From the NCBI RefSeq assembly GCF_000165505.1, contig NC_014632.1, positions 1,426,001 through 1,490,000 on the forward strand: 64,000 bases of DNA, in the 5' to 3' direction. A model generated the notes under the pieces. It was not told where the DNA came from, made no database searches, and saw only the letters and a list, made by a program, of their open reading frames with translations. This document shows positions 43,186 to 52,409 of this stretch, piece after piece; the stretch's first letter is position 1; the number at the start of each line of letters is the position of its first letter. This DNA comes from Ilyobacter polytropus DSM 2926 (GTDB taxonomy: Bacteria; Fusobacteriota; Fusobacteriia; Fusobacteriales; Fusobacteriaceae). The position numbers and the translations under genes are program-made.

Positions 43186-45253
43186 ACTTTTGACCCGGAT
43201 ATTTTATCCTAACATGATGAATACCCATAAGCACCTTAGTAAAGGTCTTTATAATAATCTCTATCTCTTTAAATGTAAGATTCGCCTCAGAAAGCTGGTT
43301 ATCCTCTATCTTACTGCTCAGTATTTTTCTTATCATTTTTTCTATGGTTATAGGAGTTTTCTCATCTAGAGATCTCACTGCAGCCTCTATAGAATCTGCT
43401 AACATTATTATGGCTGATTCCTTGGTTCGCGGCTTTGGCCCTGAGTATCTAAAGTCCTCTTCCTGCACAGTTGGATTTCCTTTTTTGGCTTTATTATAAA
43501 AATAAGCTAGCAAGGTAGTTCCCTGATGCTCCACCATAATATCCCTTATCTCACGAGGTATCCCATATTCTTTTGCCATCTCTACCCCGTCACGGGTATG
43601 AGATGTTATTATAAGGTTACTCATTGATGGAGTAAGTTTTGTATGAGGATTCGTTCCTCCCTGCTGATTTTCCACATAAAAATTAGGTCTCTTCATTTTA
43701 CCTATATCATGATAATATGATGCCACCCTTGTAAATATAGCATTTGCACCTATGGCCTCTGCTGCATTCTCTGAAAGAGTAGCAACAAGCATAGAGTGAT
43801 GAAAGGTTCCCGGAGCATTTACAGACAGCTCTCTAAGAAGTGGATGAGAAAGATCTCCCAGTTCTATCAGTTTAAAAGGTGTAAGTATATTAAATGTCCT
43901 TTCAAAATAAGGAAGTAATGCTATAGTGAGCATCCCTGAAAAAATACCTGAAAGAAGCATTTCTCCACCTTTAATAATGGTATATACTGCTTCCTCCCTT
44001 AAAAACATATTTATCAAAATAACTATCAGCAGTTTCGTCACACCAAGCTGTACCCCTGCATTTATGAGAGTTGTCCTGTTTTTTATATTATTCATTAGAT
44101 AGGTTGATAAAAGAAATGCCACACTGTACGTCACAAAGAATCCCTGATCAAAATCCACTATAGGCATAGAATACAGTAGTACAAAGGCTCCCATTATAGC
44201 TGCAAATTTAGTGTCTATAAGTATTCCTAAAAGGAAAAAAACAGCATCCAGCGGAAGAAAATACAGTAAATTTGACTTTGTAAATCTCAAAGATAAAAAT
44301 GTGAAAGCCAGTATCAAAAAGGTACTTCTATACTTATTTTTGTTGACAATTTCAGATTTTAAATATCTTCTTGAAACATAATAAAAAACTACAGAAACTA
44401 TTCCAAGATAGATTATATTTGCCATTATAAAAAATGCATTTCTTTCTCCGCTATAAAGCCCATATTCTCTTAGGGCACTAACTTGTGATTCTGTTAATAT
44501 CTCACCCTTTTTTGCTATTACACTACCTGCCCTTACCTCTACGATTACATCATCGATCTGGGCTATTTTACCCTCTATAACCTTTTTAGTGGCTTCTGCA
44601 TCATAGACATAGTTAGGAGATAGAAAATATCTCAAGACTATTTTCTCTTCTATACTTAGTCCCTCTTCAAATTCTTCTAAGGTTGCTGAAGTATTTTTCA
44701 GTTTCATATCTCGTGTTATGCCTATTTCATATATTTTTTCCAAAACATTTGTTATATTTCCACGACTTTTTTTGAGAACCTCTATATCTTCCTTTTTCAG
44801 CTGATCTAACAGACTTTTAGAAATAGCAGTATCTGTTCGACGTTTAAACTCCTCTAAATCAATATCCCTTCTGTTTGGTTCTTTAAGACTTATCAAAAGG
44901 CTGTAAAATTTATCTGCCTTTTGAACGGACAGTTTTTCTGATTCCGGTATATAGATATATTCTCTTTCAGATGAGTTTATAACATCATCTACCAGCCTTT
45001 CCTTTGCTGCTCGGTCATTATAACGGATTGATCTTGGTGCAATTATATCCTTTGTTACTACATCCCCCACATTTAAGGTACTAGTAAACAAAAAAGCTTT
45101 AGAACTTATGACTATTGCCGATATTAGAATTATAAGATATATTAACTTTTCACCTACGATTTCATCGTAATTTACATTATATTCTCTTTCCTCTTCTTTT
45201 TTCTTTTCCAGCTTGAAAACAAGTCTTCTGCCAAAAATTTCAATTTTTTTCAT
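43184..45253 (-). CDS. 7TM-HD receptor phosphodiesterase (PgpH-like)
   Basis: 689-aa membrane protein of the 7TMR-HDED family: one N-terminal helix (about 40-60), an extracytoplasmic 7TMR-HDED domain (about 70-290), seven membrane helices (about 300-490), and a cytoplasmic HD domain with HSMLVATLSENAA, SYYHDIGKM, SHTRDGVEMAKEYG and MVEHQGTTLLAYF. PgpH in Listeria hydrolyses c-di-AMP. ATG 45253 follows AGGAG by 10 nt; an upstream GTG at 45277 is less likely. Role in c-di-AMP breakdown is by homology; ybeY and the lipid kinase follow. Confidence 0.9.
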   Translation of the reverse strand: MKKIEIFGRRLVFKLEKKKEEEREYNVNYDEIVGEKLIYLIILISAIVISSKAFLFTSTLNVGDVVTKDIIAPRSIRYNDRAAKERLVDDVINSSEREYIYIPESEKLSVQKADKFYSLLISLKEPNRRDIDLEEFKRRTDTAISKSLLDQLKKEDIEVLKKSRGNITNVLEKIYEIGITRDMKLKNTSATLEEFEEGLSIEEKIVLRYFLSPNYVYDAEATKKVIEGKIAQIDDVIVEVRAGSVIAKKGEILTESQVSALREYGLYSGERNAFFIMANIIYLGIVSVVFYYVSRRYLKSEIVNKNKYRSTFLILAFTFLSLRFTKSNLLYFLPLDAVFFLLGILIDTKFAAIMGAFVLLYSMPIVDFDQGFFVTYSVAFLLSTYLMNNIKNRTTLINAGVQLGVTKLLIVILINMFLREEAVYTIIKGGEMLLSGIFSGMLTIALLPYFERTFNILTPFKLIELGDLSHPLLRELSVNAPGTFHHSMLVATLSENAAEAIGANAIFTRVASYYHDIGKMKRPNFYVENQQGGTNPHTKLTPSMSNLIITSHTRDGVEMAKEYGIPREIRDIMVEHQGTTLLAYFYNKAKKGNPTVQEEDFRYSGPKPRTKESAIIMLADSIEAAVRSLDEKTPITIEKMIRKILSSKIEDNQLSEANLTFKEIEIIIKTFTKVLMGIHHVRIKYPGQK

Positions 45254-45303
45254 GAGACACACACTCCTAATTTTCACAACCAGATAAATGGCTTTTTAAT
45301 AAA

Positions 45304-47751
45304 TTAATTGAGAATCTCTCTTCTGGTTTTTATGCATATATTTTTTGTCGGTATAGCATTTAAAAACAGTTTACCGTATCTCTTTTTTATAATTCTCGTA
45401 TCTAAAATAGTAATTATTCCCCTGTCATCCCGACTTCTTATTAGTCGTCCTATTCCCTGCTTAAATTTTATTATGGACTCTGGAATTTGATACTCCAAAA
45501 ATGCATTTTTTCCTTCATTATCATAATTTTCTATGATCGCTTCTACTACAGGATCACTAGGAACTTTAAATGGCAGTTTTACTATAATTACAGAGCTAAG
45601 TTTCTCTCCCTTTACATCTACACCTTCCCAGAAGGAATCTGTTCCAAAGAGAACAGGTTTTCTGCTCATTTTATACATCTTGACCAGCTTGTTTCTAGGG
45701 GCCATCCCCTGGATAAACAGATCAAAGCCCTCTTCTTCTAATTCATCTTTTAACATATAATACATATAGTTCAAGGTTGAATAGGAGGTAAACAGTATAA
45801 AGGTGTTTCCTTTTGCACGTCTTACCAGCTCTTTCAGAAAATCCTTTATCTCAAAGGTAAAGCTCTTTTCCGAAGGAAGTGGAATATCTTTTGGTATATA
45901 AACTTTCATCTGCCTGTTATAGTCAAAAGGCGAATGAATAACAGCCTCTAAGGTCTCTTCATGAAGTCCTATAGAATTTTTAAAATAATCAAAATCATTT
46001 CCTATTGCTATAGTCGCAGATGTAAAGACTATATGTTCTAGATTGAGATAAAGACTTTTATCTAGTTCATCGTTTATTTTTAAAGGCGTTGCCACGAGTT
46101 TGGCATTACTCTTCTTTCCATTTACAGATACCCAGTATATAAAGTTACTGTCATCCATCTCATTTATAAACTTAAAATTCGTAAAAAAAGCTTCTAATCT
46201 GTCGATATATTTTATAAAGTCATTGATTACCCCTGTTTCATCTTCAGCTTCTTTTATGACTCTTATCAGACTTCTCAGTCTTTTCATATAAGAATTATAC
46301 TCTATCACAAGGTCTTCTTCAGACTCTTTAAGCTCTTTCCAAAGCGTGCTGTGTTCTAATTCTTCGTGTCTTAGTCTAAGGTTTACAGTTCCCTGCTGAC
46401 CTCTAGAAAAAACATTTATCATTCTCAGAAAATAATCATTTCCTCTTTTAAAAAGATTTATATGTCTTTCTATGAGTTCTTCTACTACAAGTCTTTCTAC
46501 ATCTTTATAGCTTTCATATTTTATATTTTTTAGATAATTTATAAGCTGATTATAACTACCGGCCTTTTTCTTTTTTTTCTTTCCTGTATTATATATCTGA
46601 TTCATTGTTTTGGTAAAAGAATATTTAGAAGCCTCATAGGAAAAATAATCTCTGGCTACTTTTTCTATATTGTGAGCCTCATCAAAAACAACCATATCAT
46701 AATCTGGAAGAATTGCATAATCAGTATTAAAACCTATCTCTTTTCTTATGGAAAGGTCTGCAAAATACATATGGTGATTTGTTATCAATAGATCTGCCTT
46801 TTTCTTTTGTTCTCTGGATTTCAGGAAAAAACAGTCTCCTTTATAAGGACACTTATTTCCCGAACAAACGTCTGCCTCACTCTGAAAAAATTCCCATACA
46901 TAGGAATCTGCCTCAAAATGAAGTTCTCCTCTGTCACCTTCTTTGGTGCTAGAAGCCCATTTTAAGATAGCCTGAAATTGTTCTTTCTGAGATTGAGTAA
47001 AATCCTCAAAATCCACACTTTCCCCAGTGGCCATATTCATAAGCTTTCTGTTACAAAGATAATTTCCACGCCCTTTTACAAGAAGATAATTAAAATCACT
47101 TTCTATTACTTTTTTGGCAATGGGGATATCTTTATTTAAAAGCTGCTCTTGTAGATTAATTGTATTTGTAGATATTATGACTTTTTTTTCATTTTTTAAG
47201 GCCCACTCTATACTAGGTATCAGATATGCCAAAGTTTTTCCGGTACCTGTACCTGCCTCAACTATGACTTTTTTGTGGGAATTAAGTCCTTTTTCTATGT
47301 GTTTTGCCATATGCAGCTGTTCTTCACGGTACTCAAATTCTGGGAAAACCTGTGAAAGAAGGCCTTTTTTTTCAAAATAAGGTCCCACATCTATAGAAAC
47401 TTCTGCATCTTTTTTTAATTCAACCATTACATATATATCATCAGCTTTATTATTTACTATATAAGAAGCCCCTTCCTTTTTATCAGAGTAAATCGCAGCT
47501 ATCTGAACATCTGCATCTGACGGATAAAGATATCCCGAAGGGTGATTGTGAATAATAACTTCTCTTTTTTTCATCTGCTTCATTATTGCCGGAACAGAAT
47601 TTTTATTTCCTCTTGCCAAAATTTCCACATGATCAACAATACCATTTTCGTCAGGTATGCCACGGAAAAAAACCTCATTTCCCCCTGCTTCGTCTATTGC
47701 AACTCTTATATTTTTTTGAGCTTCCGAGGAGATTTTTTCATTTATATCCAT
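45304..47751 (-). CDS. DinG-family DNA helicase with N-terminal JAMM domain
   Basis: 815-aa protein. Residues 1-120 are a JAMM/MPN-like domain of the RadC type: Glu26, then H68-x-H70-x7-S78-x2-D81 (HNHPSGYLYPSDAD). The rest is an XPD/DinG helicase: VIVEAGTGTGKTLAYL (Walker A), an iron-sulfur site with NYLCNRKL and CSGNKCPYKGDC, DEAH in VVFDEAHNIEK, GTDSFWEGVDV, and RLIRSRDDRG (motif VI). DinG unwinds R-loops and G-quadruplexes. ATG 47751 follows AAAGGA. The pairing of a metalloprotease-like domain with the helicase is unusual; see the finding. Confidence 0.85.
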   Translation of the reverse strand: MDINEKISSEAQKNIRVAIDEAGGNEVFFRGIPDENGIVDHVEILARGNKNSVPAIMKQMKKREVIIHNHPSGYLYPSDADVQIAAIYSDKKEGASYIVNNKADDIYVMVELKKDAEVSIDVGPYFEKKGLLSQVFPEFEYREEQLHMAKHIEKGLNSHKKVIVEAGTGTGKTLAYLIPSIEWALKNEKKVIISTNTINLQEQLLNKDIPIAKKVIESDFNYLLVKGRGNYLCNRKLMNMATGESVDFEDFTQSQKEQFQAILKWASSTKEGDRGELHFEADSYVWEFFQSEADVCSGNKCPYKGDCFFLKSREQKKKADLLITNHHMYFADLSIRKEIGFNTDYAILPDYDMVVFDEAHNIEKVARDYFSYEASKYSFTKTMNQIYNTGKKKKKKAGSYNQLINYLKNIKYESYKDVERLVVEELIERHINLFKRGNDYFLRMINVFSRGQQGTVNLRLRHEELEHSTLWKELKESEEDLVIEYNSYMKRLRSLIRVIKEAEDETGVINDFIKYIDRLEAFFTNFKFINEMDDSNFIYWVSVNGKKSNAKLVATPLKINDELDKSLYLNLEHIVFTSATIAIGNDFDYFKNSIGLHEETLEAVIHSPFDYNRQMKVYIPKDIPLPSEKSFTFEIKDFLKELVRRAKGNTFILFTSYSTLNYMYYMLKDELEEEGFDLFIQGMAPRNKLVKMYKMSRKPVLFGTDSFWEGVDVKGEKLSSVIIVKLPFKVPSDPVVEAIIENYDNEGKNAFLEYQIPESIIKFKQGIGRLIRSRDDRGIITILDTRIIKKRYGKLFLNAIPTKNICIKTRREILN

Positions 47752-47966
47752 TTGATTTCCTTTCACAAACAGTCTCTGATATAATGTATATATTATCACA
47801 AATTACACTATACCACAAGTTGGTCAAAACTTAAGTAAAAAGGTATTTTGATATTTATATAAAATATTTTCTTTTATTTTATTAAACTTTATGATAAAAT
47901 TTATTAGTCCATTGTACTAAATATTCGGTGTCTCTTTTGATGCTTACCTGTCAAATTAAAAGGCCT

Positions 47967-47990
47967 ATGTCAATATACTTTTATTGACAT
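47967..47990. repeat. 24-bp inverted repeat overlapping the rpsT -35 box
   Basis: ATGTCAATA-TACTTT-TATTGACAT: two perfect 9-nt arms 6 nt apart. The right arm contains the TTGACA box of the rpsT promoter, and the left arm contains the same hexamer on the minus strand, so it may be an operator or simply back-to-back -35 boxes. Confidence 0.55.
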
Positions 47991-48012
47991 TTTATGTTAT
48001 TTATGATACTAT
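47984..48012 (+). promoter_or_regulatory. Predicted sigma-70 promoter of rpsT
   Basis: TTGACA (47984-47989) and TACTAT (48007-48012) with exactly 17 nt between them, about 38 nt before the rpsT start codon. Confidence 0.7.
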
Positions 48013-48050
48013 TTTTTCAATTGAAAAGATTACCTTAGGAGGTTTTTAAT

Positions 48051-48311
48051 TTGGCACACTCAAAATCAGCTAAAAAGAGAATATCAATCGCAGAAAGAAA
48101 CAGAAAGAGAAATCAGGATGTTAAGTCTAGAGTAAAAACTATGGCGAAAAAAGTTTTAACAGATGTTGAAACTAAAAACGCTGAAGCTGCACAAGCTTCT
48201 TTATCTCTAATCTACAAAGAGCTTGACAAAGCGGTTTCAAAAGGAATTCTTAAGAAGAATACTGTTTCTAGAAAAAAAGCTAGACTTGCAGCTAGAGTAA
48301 ACGCACTATAA
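48051..48311 (+). CDS. rpsT: Ribosomal protein S20
   Basis: 86-aa 30S protein with the typical lysine-rich start HSKSAKKRISIAERNRKRN and a C-terminal 'SKGILKKNTVSRKKARLAARV'. It starts with TTG after TAGGAGG by 8 nt. Uses its own promoter and terminator. TTG at the start is common for rpsT in some bacteria and may lower translation. Confidence 0.96.
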   Translation: MAHSKSAKKRISIAERNRKRNQDVKSRVKTMAKKVLTDVETKNAEAAQASLSLIYKELDKAVSKGILKKNTVSRKKARLAARVNAL

Positions 48312-48329
48312 TTAGCTTTAATGTGATTT

Positions 48330-48366
48330 AAAGGATGTTGATTTTTCAACATCCTTTTTTCTTTTT
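48330..48366 (+). terminator. Rho-independent terminator of rpsT
   Basis: AAAGGATGTTG pairs with CAACATCCTTT around ATTTTT, followed by TTTTCTTTTTT; 18 nt after the stop. Confidence 0.88.
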
Positions 48367-48370
48367 TGTA

Positions 48371-48396
48371 GAAAAAAAAGCCGGACATCGTCGGCT
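48371..48396 (-). terminator. Rho-independent terminator of suhB
   Basis: AGCCG and CGGCT pair around an 8-nt loop on the minus strand, with a T tract (TTTTTTTTC) following, right after the suhB stop at 48398. Confidence 0.7.
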
Positions 48397-48397
48397 C

Positions 48398-49186
48398 TTA
48401 TCTTTTACTGTCTACTATTTTAATATGGTTTTCTATTAGTCCAACTACTTCTTTATTTCCTGCAATTATAGAGTATTCTCTGTCGTCTCTAAAATGTGAT
48501 ATCTTACCTCCAGCCTCTTCTACCAAAAGTATCCCTGCAGCTACATCCCAGTGCCTTAGATTCATCTCCCAGTATCCATCCAATACCCCTGAAGCTACAC
48601 AAGCCAGGTCATAAGCCGCCGCCCCCATTCTTCTCACTCCTCTTAACCTTGGTACAAGTTCCCCAAAATAATCTATGTTGTTTAAAGGATTCGTCAGCTT
48701 GTCATAGGGAAAACCTGTTGCTAGTACACACCGGTTCAGTTCTTTTTCCGATCCCACCTTCAACTTTTTCCCGTTGCAAAAGGTACCTCCGTCTTTTATT
48801 GCAGTGTACATCTCATCTAGATATGGTGCGTATACAACACCTAAAACAGCTTTACCCCTATACTCTAGTCCTATTGAAACACAATATATTGGCAGTCCCT
48901 GAGCATAGTTATTTGTCCCATCCAGTGGATCTAACACCCAGAGGTACTCTGATTCTTTATGGTGAGCACCAGTTTCCTCTCCCAATATAGCGTGATCCGG
49001 ATAATTTTTTTCTATTTTATCGATTAAATATTTCTCACTTTTTTTATCTATCTCAGTTACAAGATCTGTCACTGTTGATTTTGTATCTATCTCTAGGTCA
49101 TCTTTCCTAAAGTTTTCCCTTTGAATCTCACCTACTTCCCTTGCCCATCCTTCTACTTCTGTCAAAACTTTTTTTACATCAATCAC
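48398..49186 (-). CDS. suhB: Inositol monophosphatase family protein
   Basis: 262-aa Mg-dependent phosphatase of the IMPase/SuhB family: ILGEETGA (metal Glu pair), WVLDPLDGTNNYAQGLP (the DPLDGT motif), 'RRMGAAAYDLACVASGVLDGYWE' and 'LRHWDVAAGILLVEEAGG'. Bacterial members may act as IMPase or as rRNA maturation factors (SuhB). The gene stands alone, and its start is ATG 49186. Confidence 0.9.
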   Translation of the reverse strand: MIDVKKVLTEVEGWAREVGEIQRENFRKDDLEIDTKSTVTDLVTEIDKKSEKYLIDKIEKNYPDHAILGEETGAHHKESEYLWVLDPLDGTNNYAQGLPIYCVSIGLEYRGKAVLGVVYAPYLDEMYTAIKDGGTFCNGKKLKVGSEKELNRCVLATGFPYDKLTNPLNNIDYFGELVPRLRGVRRMGAAAYDLACVASGVLDGYWEMNLRHWDVAAGILLVEEAGGKISHFRDDREYSIIAGNKEVVGLIENHIKIVDSKR

Positions 49187-49459
49187 TATAATTCACATCC
49201 TTTTATTTAAAATACAGATTCATCCCTTACACTTTAAAATAAAATTTAATAATTAATACTGAGTTCTTTTAAAAATTGAACCACAGACTCACTTCTAGAA
49301 ATTATATCATTTTTTCTTTTTTTTTGAGATCAAATTATCCCTTTGCTGTTTACTTTTTTGGATTTTTAAAGATATTTAAAAAATCGGCTAACTCTCTAGT
49401 AAATTATACCACTGGATATATTCTCATCCCGCAGTTAATCTAAAGAGAGTAAACCGACC

Positions 49460-49798
49460 TTATATTGTTTCTTCCTCTAAAGCCTTTCTGTTTTGCAAAG
49501 CCTTGAGGTACCTGTCATGACATATCTTCATCCCTGTAACCAGGGCTTTTTTTGCAGATCCCTGATAACCCTTTCTGAATTTTTCCTCAAGGGCTGCAAT
49601 ATCATTAATATTTTCACCTTTAAGAAGGCCTATGACATAATTTTTAGATAACTCTGTAACCAGAGTACAGTCTGCCTCTAAAATATATCCACTTTCAACA
49701 TCAATCTCCATACATATCCCCATAACCGAATATATGTCCGCTGCTGATGTTTTTGCAGGTACTTTAGAGTATCCTGTGACCAATACGCTTTTTCCCAC
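49460..49798 (-). CDS. DUF3870 family protein
   Basis: 112-aa protein (or 118-aa from a TTG at 49816) matching DUF3870: 'LVTGYSKVPAKTSAADIYSVMGICMEID' split over the first 40 residues and a C-terminal region with 'GSAKKALVTGMKICHDRYL'. Function unknown. I prefer GTG 49798, preceded at 5 nt by AGAGGTG and giving the family's usual start; an imperfect copy of the same site lies 30 nt upstream. It may form its own transcription unit. Confidence 0.68.
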   Translation of the reverse strand: MGKSVLVTGYSKVPAKTSAADIYSVMGICMEIDVESGYILEADCTLVTELSKNYVIGLLKGENINDIAALEEKFRKGYQGSAKKALVTGMKICHDRYLKALQNRKALEEETI

Positions 49799-49972
49799 GA
49801 TAACACCTCTCTTCAAAAAATAACCTTTGATAACACTTCTCTTCTTGAAGTATATCCTTAGTAAAGAAAAAAATCAATTTTTTCTTTTGTTGATTCCTAA
49901 TTGAAACTTTAATTACTCTTATTAAATTAAAAGAGGAAAAATAGATTTTAATATCGTATAACTAAAATAATA

Positions 49973-50001
49973 TTGACAAATAAAATATAAGAATATACAA
50001 T
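49973..50001 (+). promoter_or_regulatory. Predicted sigma-70 promoter of the metal ATPase gene
   Basis: TTGACA (49973-49978) and TACAAT (49996-50001) with a 17-nt spacer. The ArsR-type operator at 50005-50022 covers the expected start of transcription. Confidence 0.75.
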
Positions 50002-50004
50002 ACG

Positions 50005-50022
50005 TATGAACATATATTCATA
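50005..50022. promoter_or_regulatory. ArsR/SmtB-type operator of the metal ATPase gene
   Basis: 18-bp inverted repeat TATGAA-CATATA-TTCATA, the form recognised by ArsR/CadC/CzrA repressors. It lies just 3' of the -10 box, where a bound repressor would block transcription. The likely partner is the CadC-like gene at 57370-57726, 7 kb away. Confidence 0.75.
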
Positions 50023-50038
50023 TATTAGGGGTGGTTAG

Positions 50039-52378
50039 ATGATTTACATAAAAAAAGAGTATCTCATAAAAAATCTTCATTGTGGAGGATGTGCAGCCAA
50101 GATAGAAGAAGCAGTCTCCTCTTTAAAAGGAACAAAAGAAGTTCATCTTAATTTCATGAAGAAAAAAATCACCTTAAAAATTTCAGGTGAAGACGATAAG
50201 TCTTTTTTAGAGAAGATAAATAAATTGGCAGACAGCATAGAACCGGGAACTTATTTTGAGGATATAAATGATAAGTCGAAAGACCTTAAAATAAAACTCT
50301 CTGGGTTAAACTGTGCAGGGTGTGCAGTAAAAATAGAAGATAAAGTTTCAAAACTTGACTTTGTAGATACTGTTAGCCTAAACTTTTCAAAACAAATTTT
50401 AGACTTGAATATTTCAGAAAAAAATATGGAAAGTGAAATATTCAAAAAGGTAGAAAAAATTGTGAAATCTTTAGAGCCTCATGTAAATGTAACATATGAA
50501 CATTCTGAAATAGTATACCACGATCACGGACACGATCATTTTCATGGTTCTATGGCAAGAAAAGAGCTTTTATTCCTCTTTATAGGAGGGGCTCTCTTTA
50601 TAGCCGGGCTGTTTATGGAAAATATTCCAAATTTAAAAATTTTTTTAATGGTTATTGCCTATATCCTTGTAGGAGGAGATATAGTAATAAATTCATTTAA
50701 AAACATTAAAAGAGGAAACTTTATGGATGAAAACTTCCTCATGACAATAGCAACCTTCGGTGCTTTTTCCATCGGTGAAACTTCTGAAGCTGTGGGAGTT
50801 ATGTTGTTTTACAAGGTTGGTGAATACTTTCAGGACAGGGCAGTTGAAAATTCCAGAAAATCAATAGAAAGTCTTATGGATATAAGACCTGATTACGCCA
50901 ACTTAAAAAATAATAACGGAAAATTTGAAAAAGTTTCCCCTGATAAAGTTAATATAGGGGATATTATTCTTGTTAAACCAGGTGAAAAAGTTCCTCTCGA
51001 CGGAGAAATATCAAAGGGTAACTCCACAGTTGATGTCTCTGCCCTCACTGGAGAGTCCCTTCCTAAGGATGTTTCCTTAGGAGACGAAATTTTAAGCGGA
51101 AGTGTCAATAAAAACGGAACTCTTGAAATAAAGGTTTCAAAGGATTTTTCCCACTCTACAGTATCAAAGATACTAGAAATGGTTGAAAACGCAAGTTCTA
51201 AAAAAGCACCTTCGGAAAAGTTCATCACAAAATTCGCAAAATTTTATACACCTATAGTGGTTTTTTCAGCATTAGCTATTGCCTTTATACCACCTATATT
51301 TGTAGGGGAATTCTCATCATGGTTTTACAGAGCCCTTATATTTCTTGTAGTTTCCTGCCCTTGTGCCCTTGTGGTGTCTATACCACTTAGTTTTTTCAGC
51401 GGTATAGGATCCGCCTCTAAGAAAGGAATTCTTGTTAAGGGAGGAAATTATTTAGAGGAACTAAACAACGTCAAGGCTGTAGTCTTTGACAAAACAGGTA
51501 CCCTTACCATGGGTAAATTCAAAGTCACTGATATAATGGCTGTAAACGGAGACAAAGAGGAACTTTTGGAATTGGCTGCTGCTGCAGAATGGTACTCCAA
51601 TCATCCAATAGGAGAATGTGTGAAAAACTCCTTGGAAAAACCCATAAACGAAGAAAATATAGAAAATCACCATGAGTTAGAAGGCTATGGTATAAAAGCT
51701 CATTATAAAAAAGATGAAATTTTGACGGGAAATGCTAAACTTCTTAAAAAACATTCTATAAAATTTGATGAGGCTGACCTTTTAGGAACAATTGTTTATG
51801 TGGCTAAAAACGGTGTTTATGCAGGATATATTCTCATATCAGATGAGATAAAAAAAGATTCTCATGAGGCTGTGAAAAGGTTAAAAGAGATAGGAATAAA
51901 ATCCTTTATGCTCACTGGAGACAGAAAAAAAGTAGCAGAAAAGATCGGAAAAGAGATAGGGATAAAAGAGATCCATTCAGAACTCCTTCCAGATGAAAAG
52001 GTAGATCATTTCCAAAAGATAAAAGAACAGATAAAAGGTTCTGTTATCTTTGTAGGAGACGGCATAAATGACGCTCCTGTTTTGGCTCTGTCAGATATAG
52101 GGGTAGCCATGGGAGGAATAGGTAGTGACTCTGCCATCGAGGCGGCAGACGTGATAATAATGAACGATGAACCTATCAAACTCCGTGAGGTTATAGATGT
52201 AGCCAAGTTCACCAGAGTAATCGTTTTACAGAATATATCTCTTGCCATAGGCATAAAACTGCTGGTTATGGCGTTAGGTATAGGGGGAATGGCTACAATG
52301 TGGGAGGCGATCTTCGCAGATGTGGGAGTGGCTCTCTTGGCCGTACTGAATTCTATGCGTATATTAAAGCATAAATAA
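50039..52378 (+). CDS. Zn/Cd/Pb-type P-type ATPase (CadA/ZntA family)
   Basis: 779-aa metal exporter in the inner membrane. Two N-terminal HMA domains carry CxxC sites (C15/C18 and C92/C95), followed by a His/Asp-rich stretch YHDHGHDHFHG (160-170). The ATPase core has the TGES motif (337-340), the CPC transport motif (440-442), phosphorylation DKTGT with Asp484, SNHPIGE and GDGINDAP. The CPC motif and layout fit the zinc/cadmium/lead group rather than copper, whose HMA domains look different. It has its own promoter with an ArsR-type operator and ends at a bidirectional terminator. Confidence 0.9.
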   Translation: MIYIKKEYLIKNLHCGGCAAKIEEAVSSLKGTKEVHLNFMKKKITLKISGEDDKSFLEKINKLADSIEPGTYFEDINDKSKDLKIKLSGLNCAGCAVKIEDKVSKLDFVDTVSLNFSKQILDLNISEKNMESEIFKKVEKIVKSLEPHVNVTYEHSEIVYHDHGHDHFHGSMARKELLFLFIGGALFIAGLFMENIPNLKIFLMVIAYILVGGDIVINSFKNIKRGNFMDENFLMTIATFGAFSIGETSEAVGVMLFYKVGEYFQDRAVENSRKSIESLMDIRPDYANLKNNNGKFEKVSPDKVNIGDIILVKPGEKVPLDGEISKGNSTVDVSALTGESLPKDVSLGDEILSGSVNKNGTLEIKVSKDFSHSTVSKILEMVENASSKKAPSEKFITKFAKFYTPIVVFSALAIAFIPPIFVGEFSSWFYRALIFLVVSCPCALVVSIPLSFFSGIGSASKKGILVKGGNYLEELNNVKAVVFDKTGTLTMGKFKVTDIMAVNGDKEELLELAAAAEWYSNHPIGECVKNSLEKPINEENIENHHELEGYGIKAHYKKDEILTGNAKLLKKHSIKFDEADLLGTIVYVAKNGVYAGYILISDEIKKDSHEAVKRLKEIGIKSFMLTGDRKKVAEKIGKEIGIKEIHSELLPDEKVDHFQKIKEQIKGSVIFVGDGINDAPVLALSDIGVAMGGIGSDSAIEAADVIIMNDEPIKLREVIDVAKFTRVIVLQNISLAIGIKLLVMALGIGGMATMWEAIFADVGVALLAVLNSMRILKHK

Positions 52379-52405
52379 AAAATCCGGGACATCCCGGATT
52401 TTTTA
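52376..52405. terminator. Bidirectional terminator between the metal ATPase and holA
   Basis: AATCCGGGA pairs with TCCCGGATT around CA; T residues follow on the plus strand and A/T-rich sequence on the minus strand. Confidence 0.87.
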
Positions 52406-52409
52406 TTTA

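Noticed and set aside
48496..48990. A 164-aa open frame on the plus strand opposite suhB
   Set aside because: It is antisense to a clear suhB gene, has no ribosome-binding site, and its product is Pro/Ser/Leu-rich without a recognisable family.
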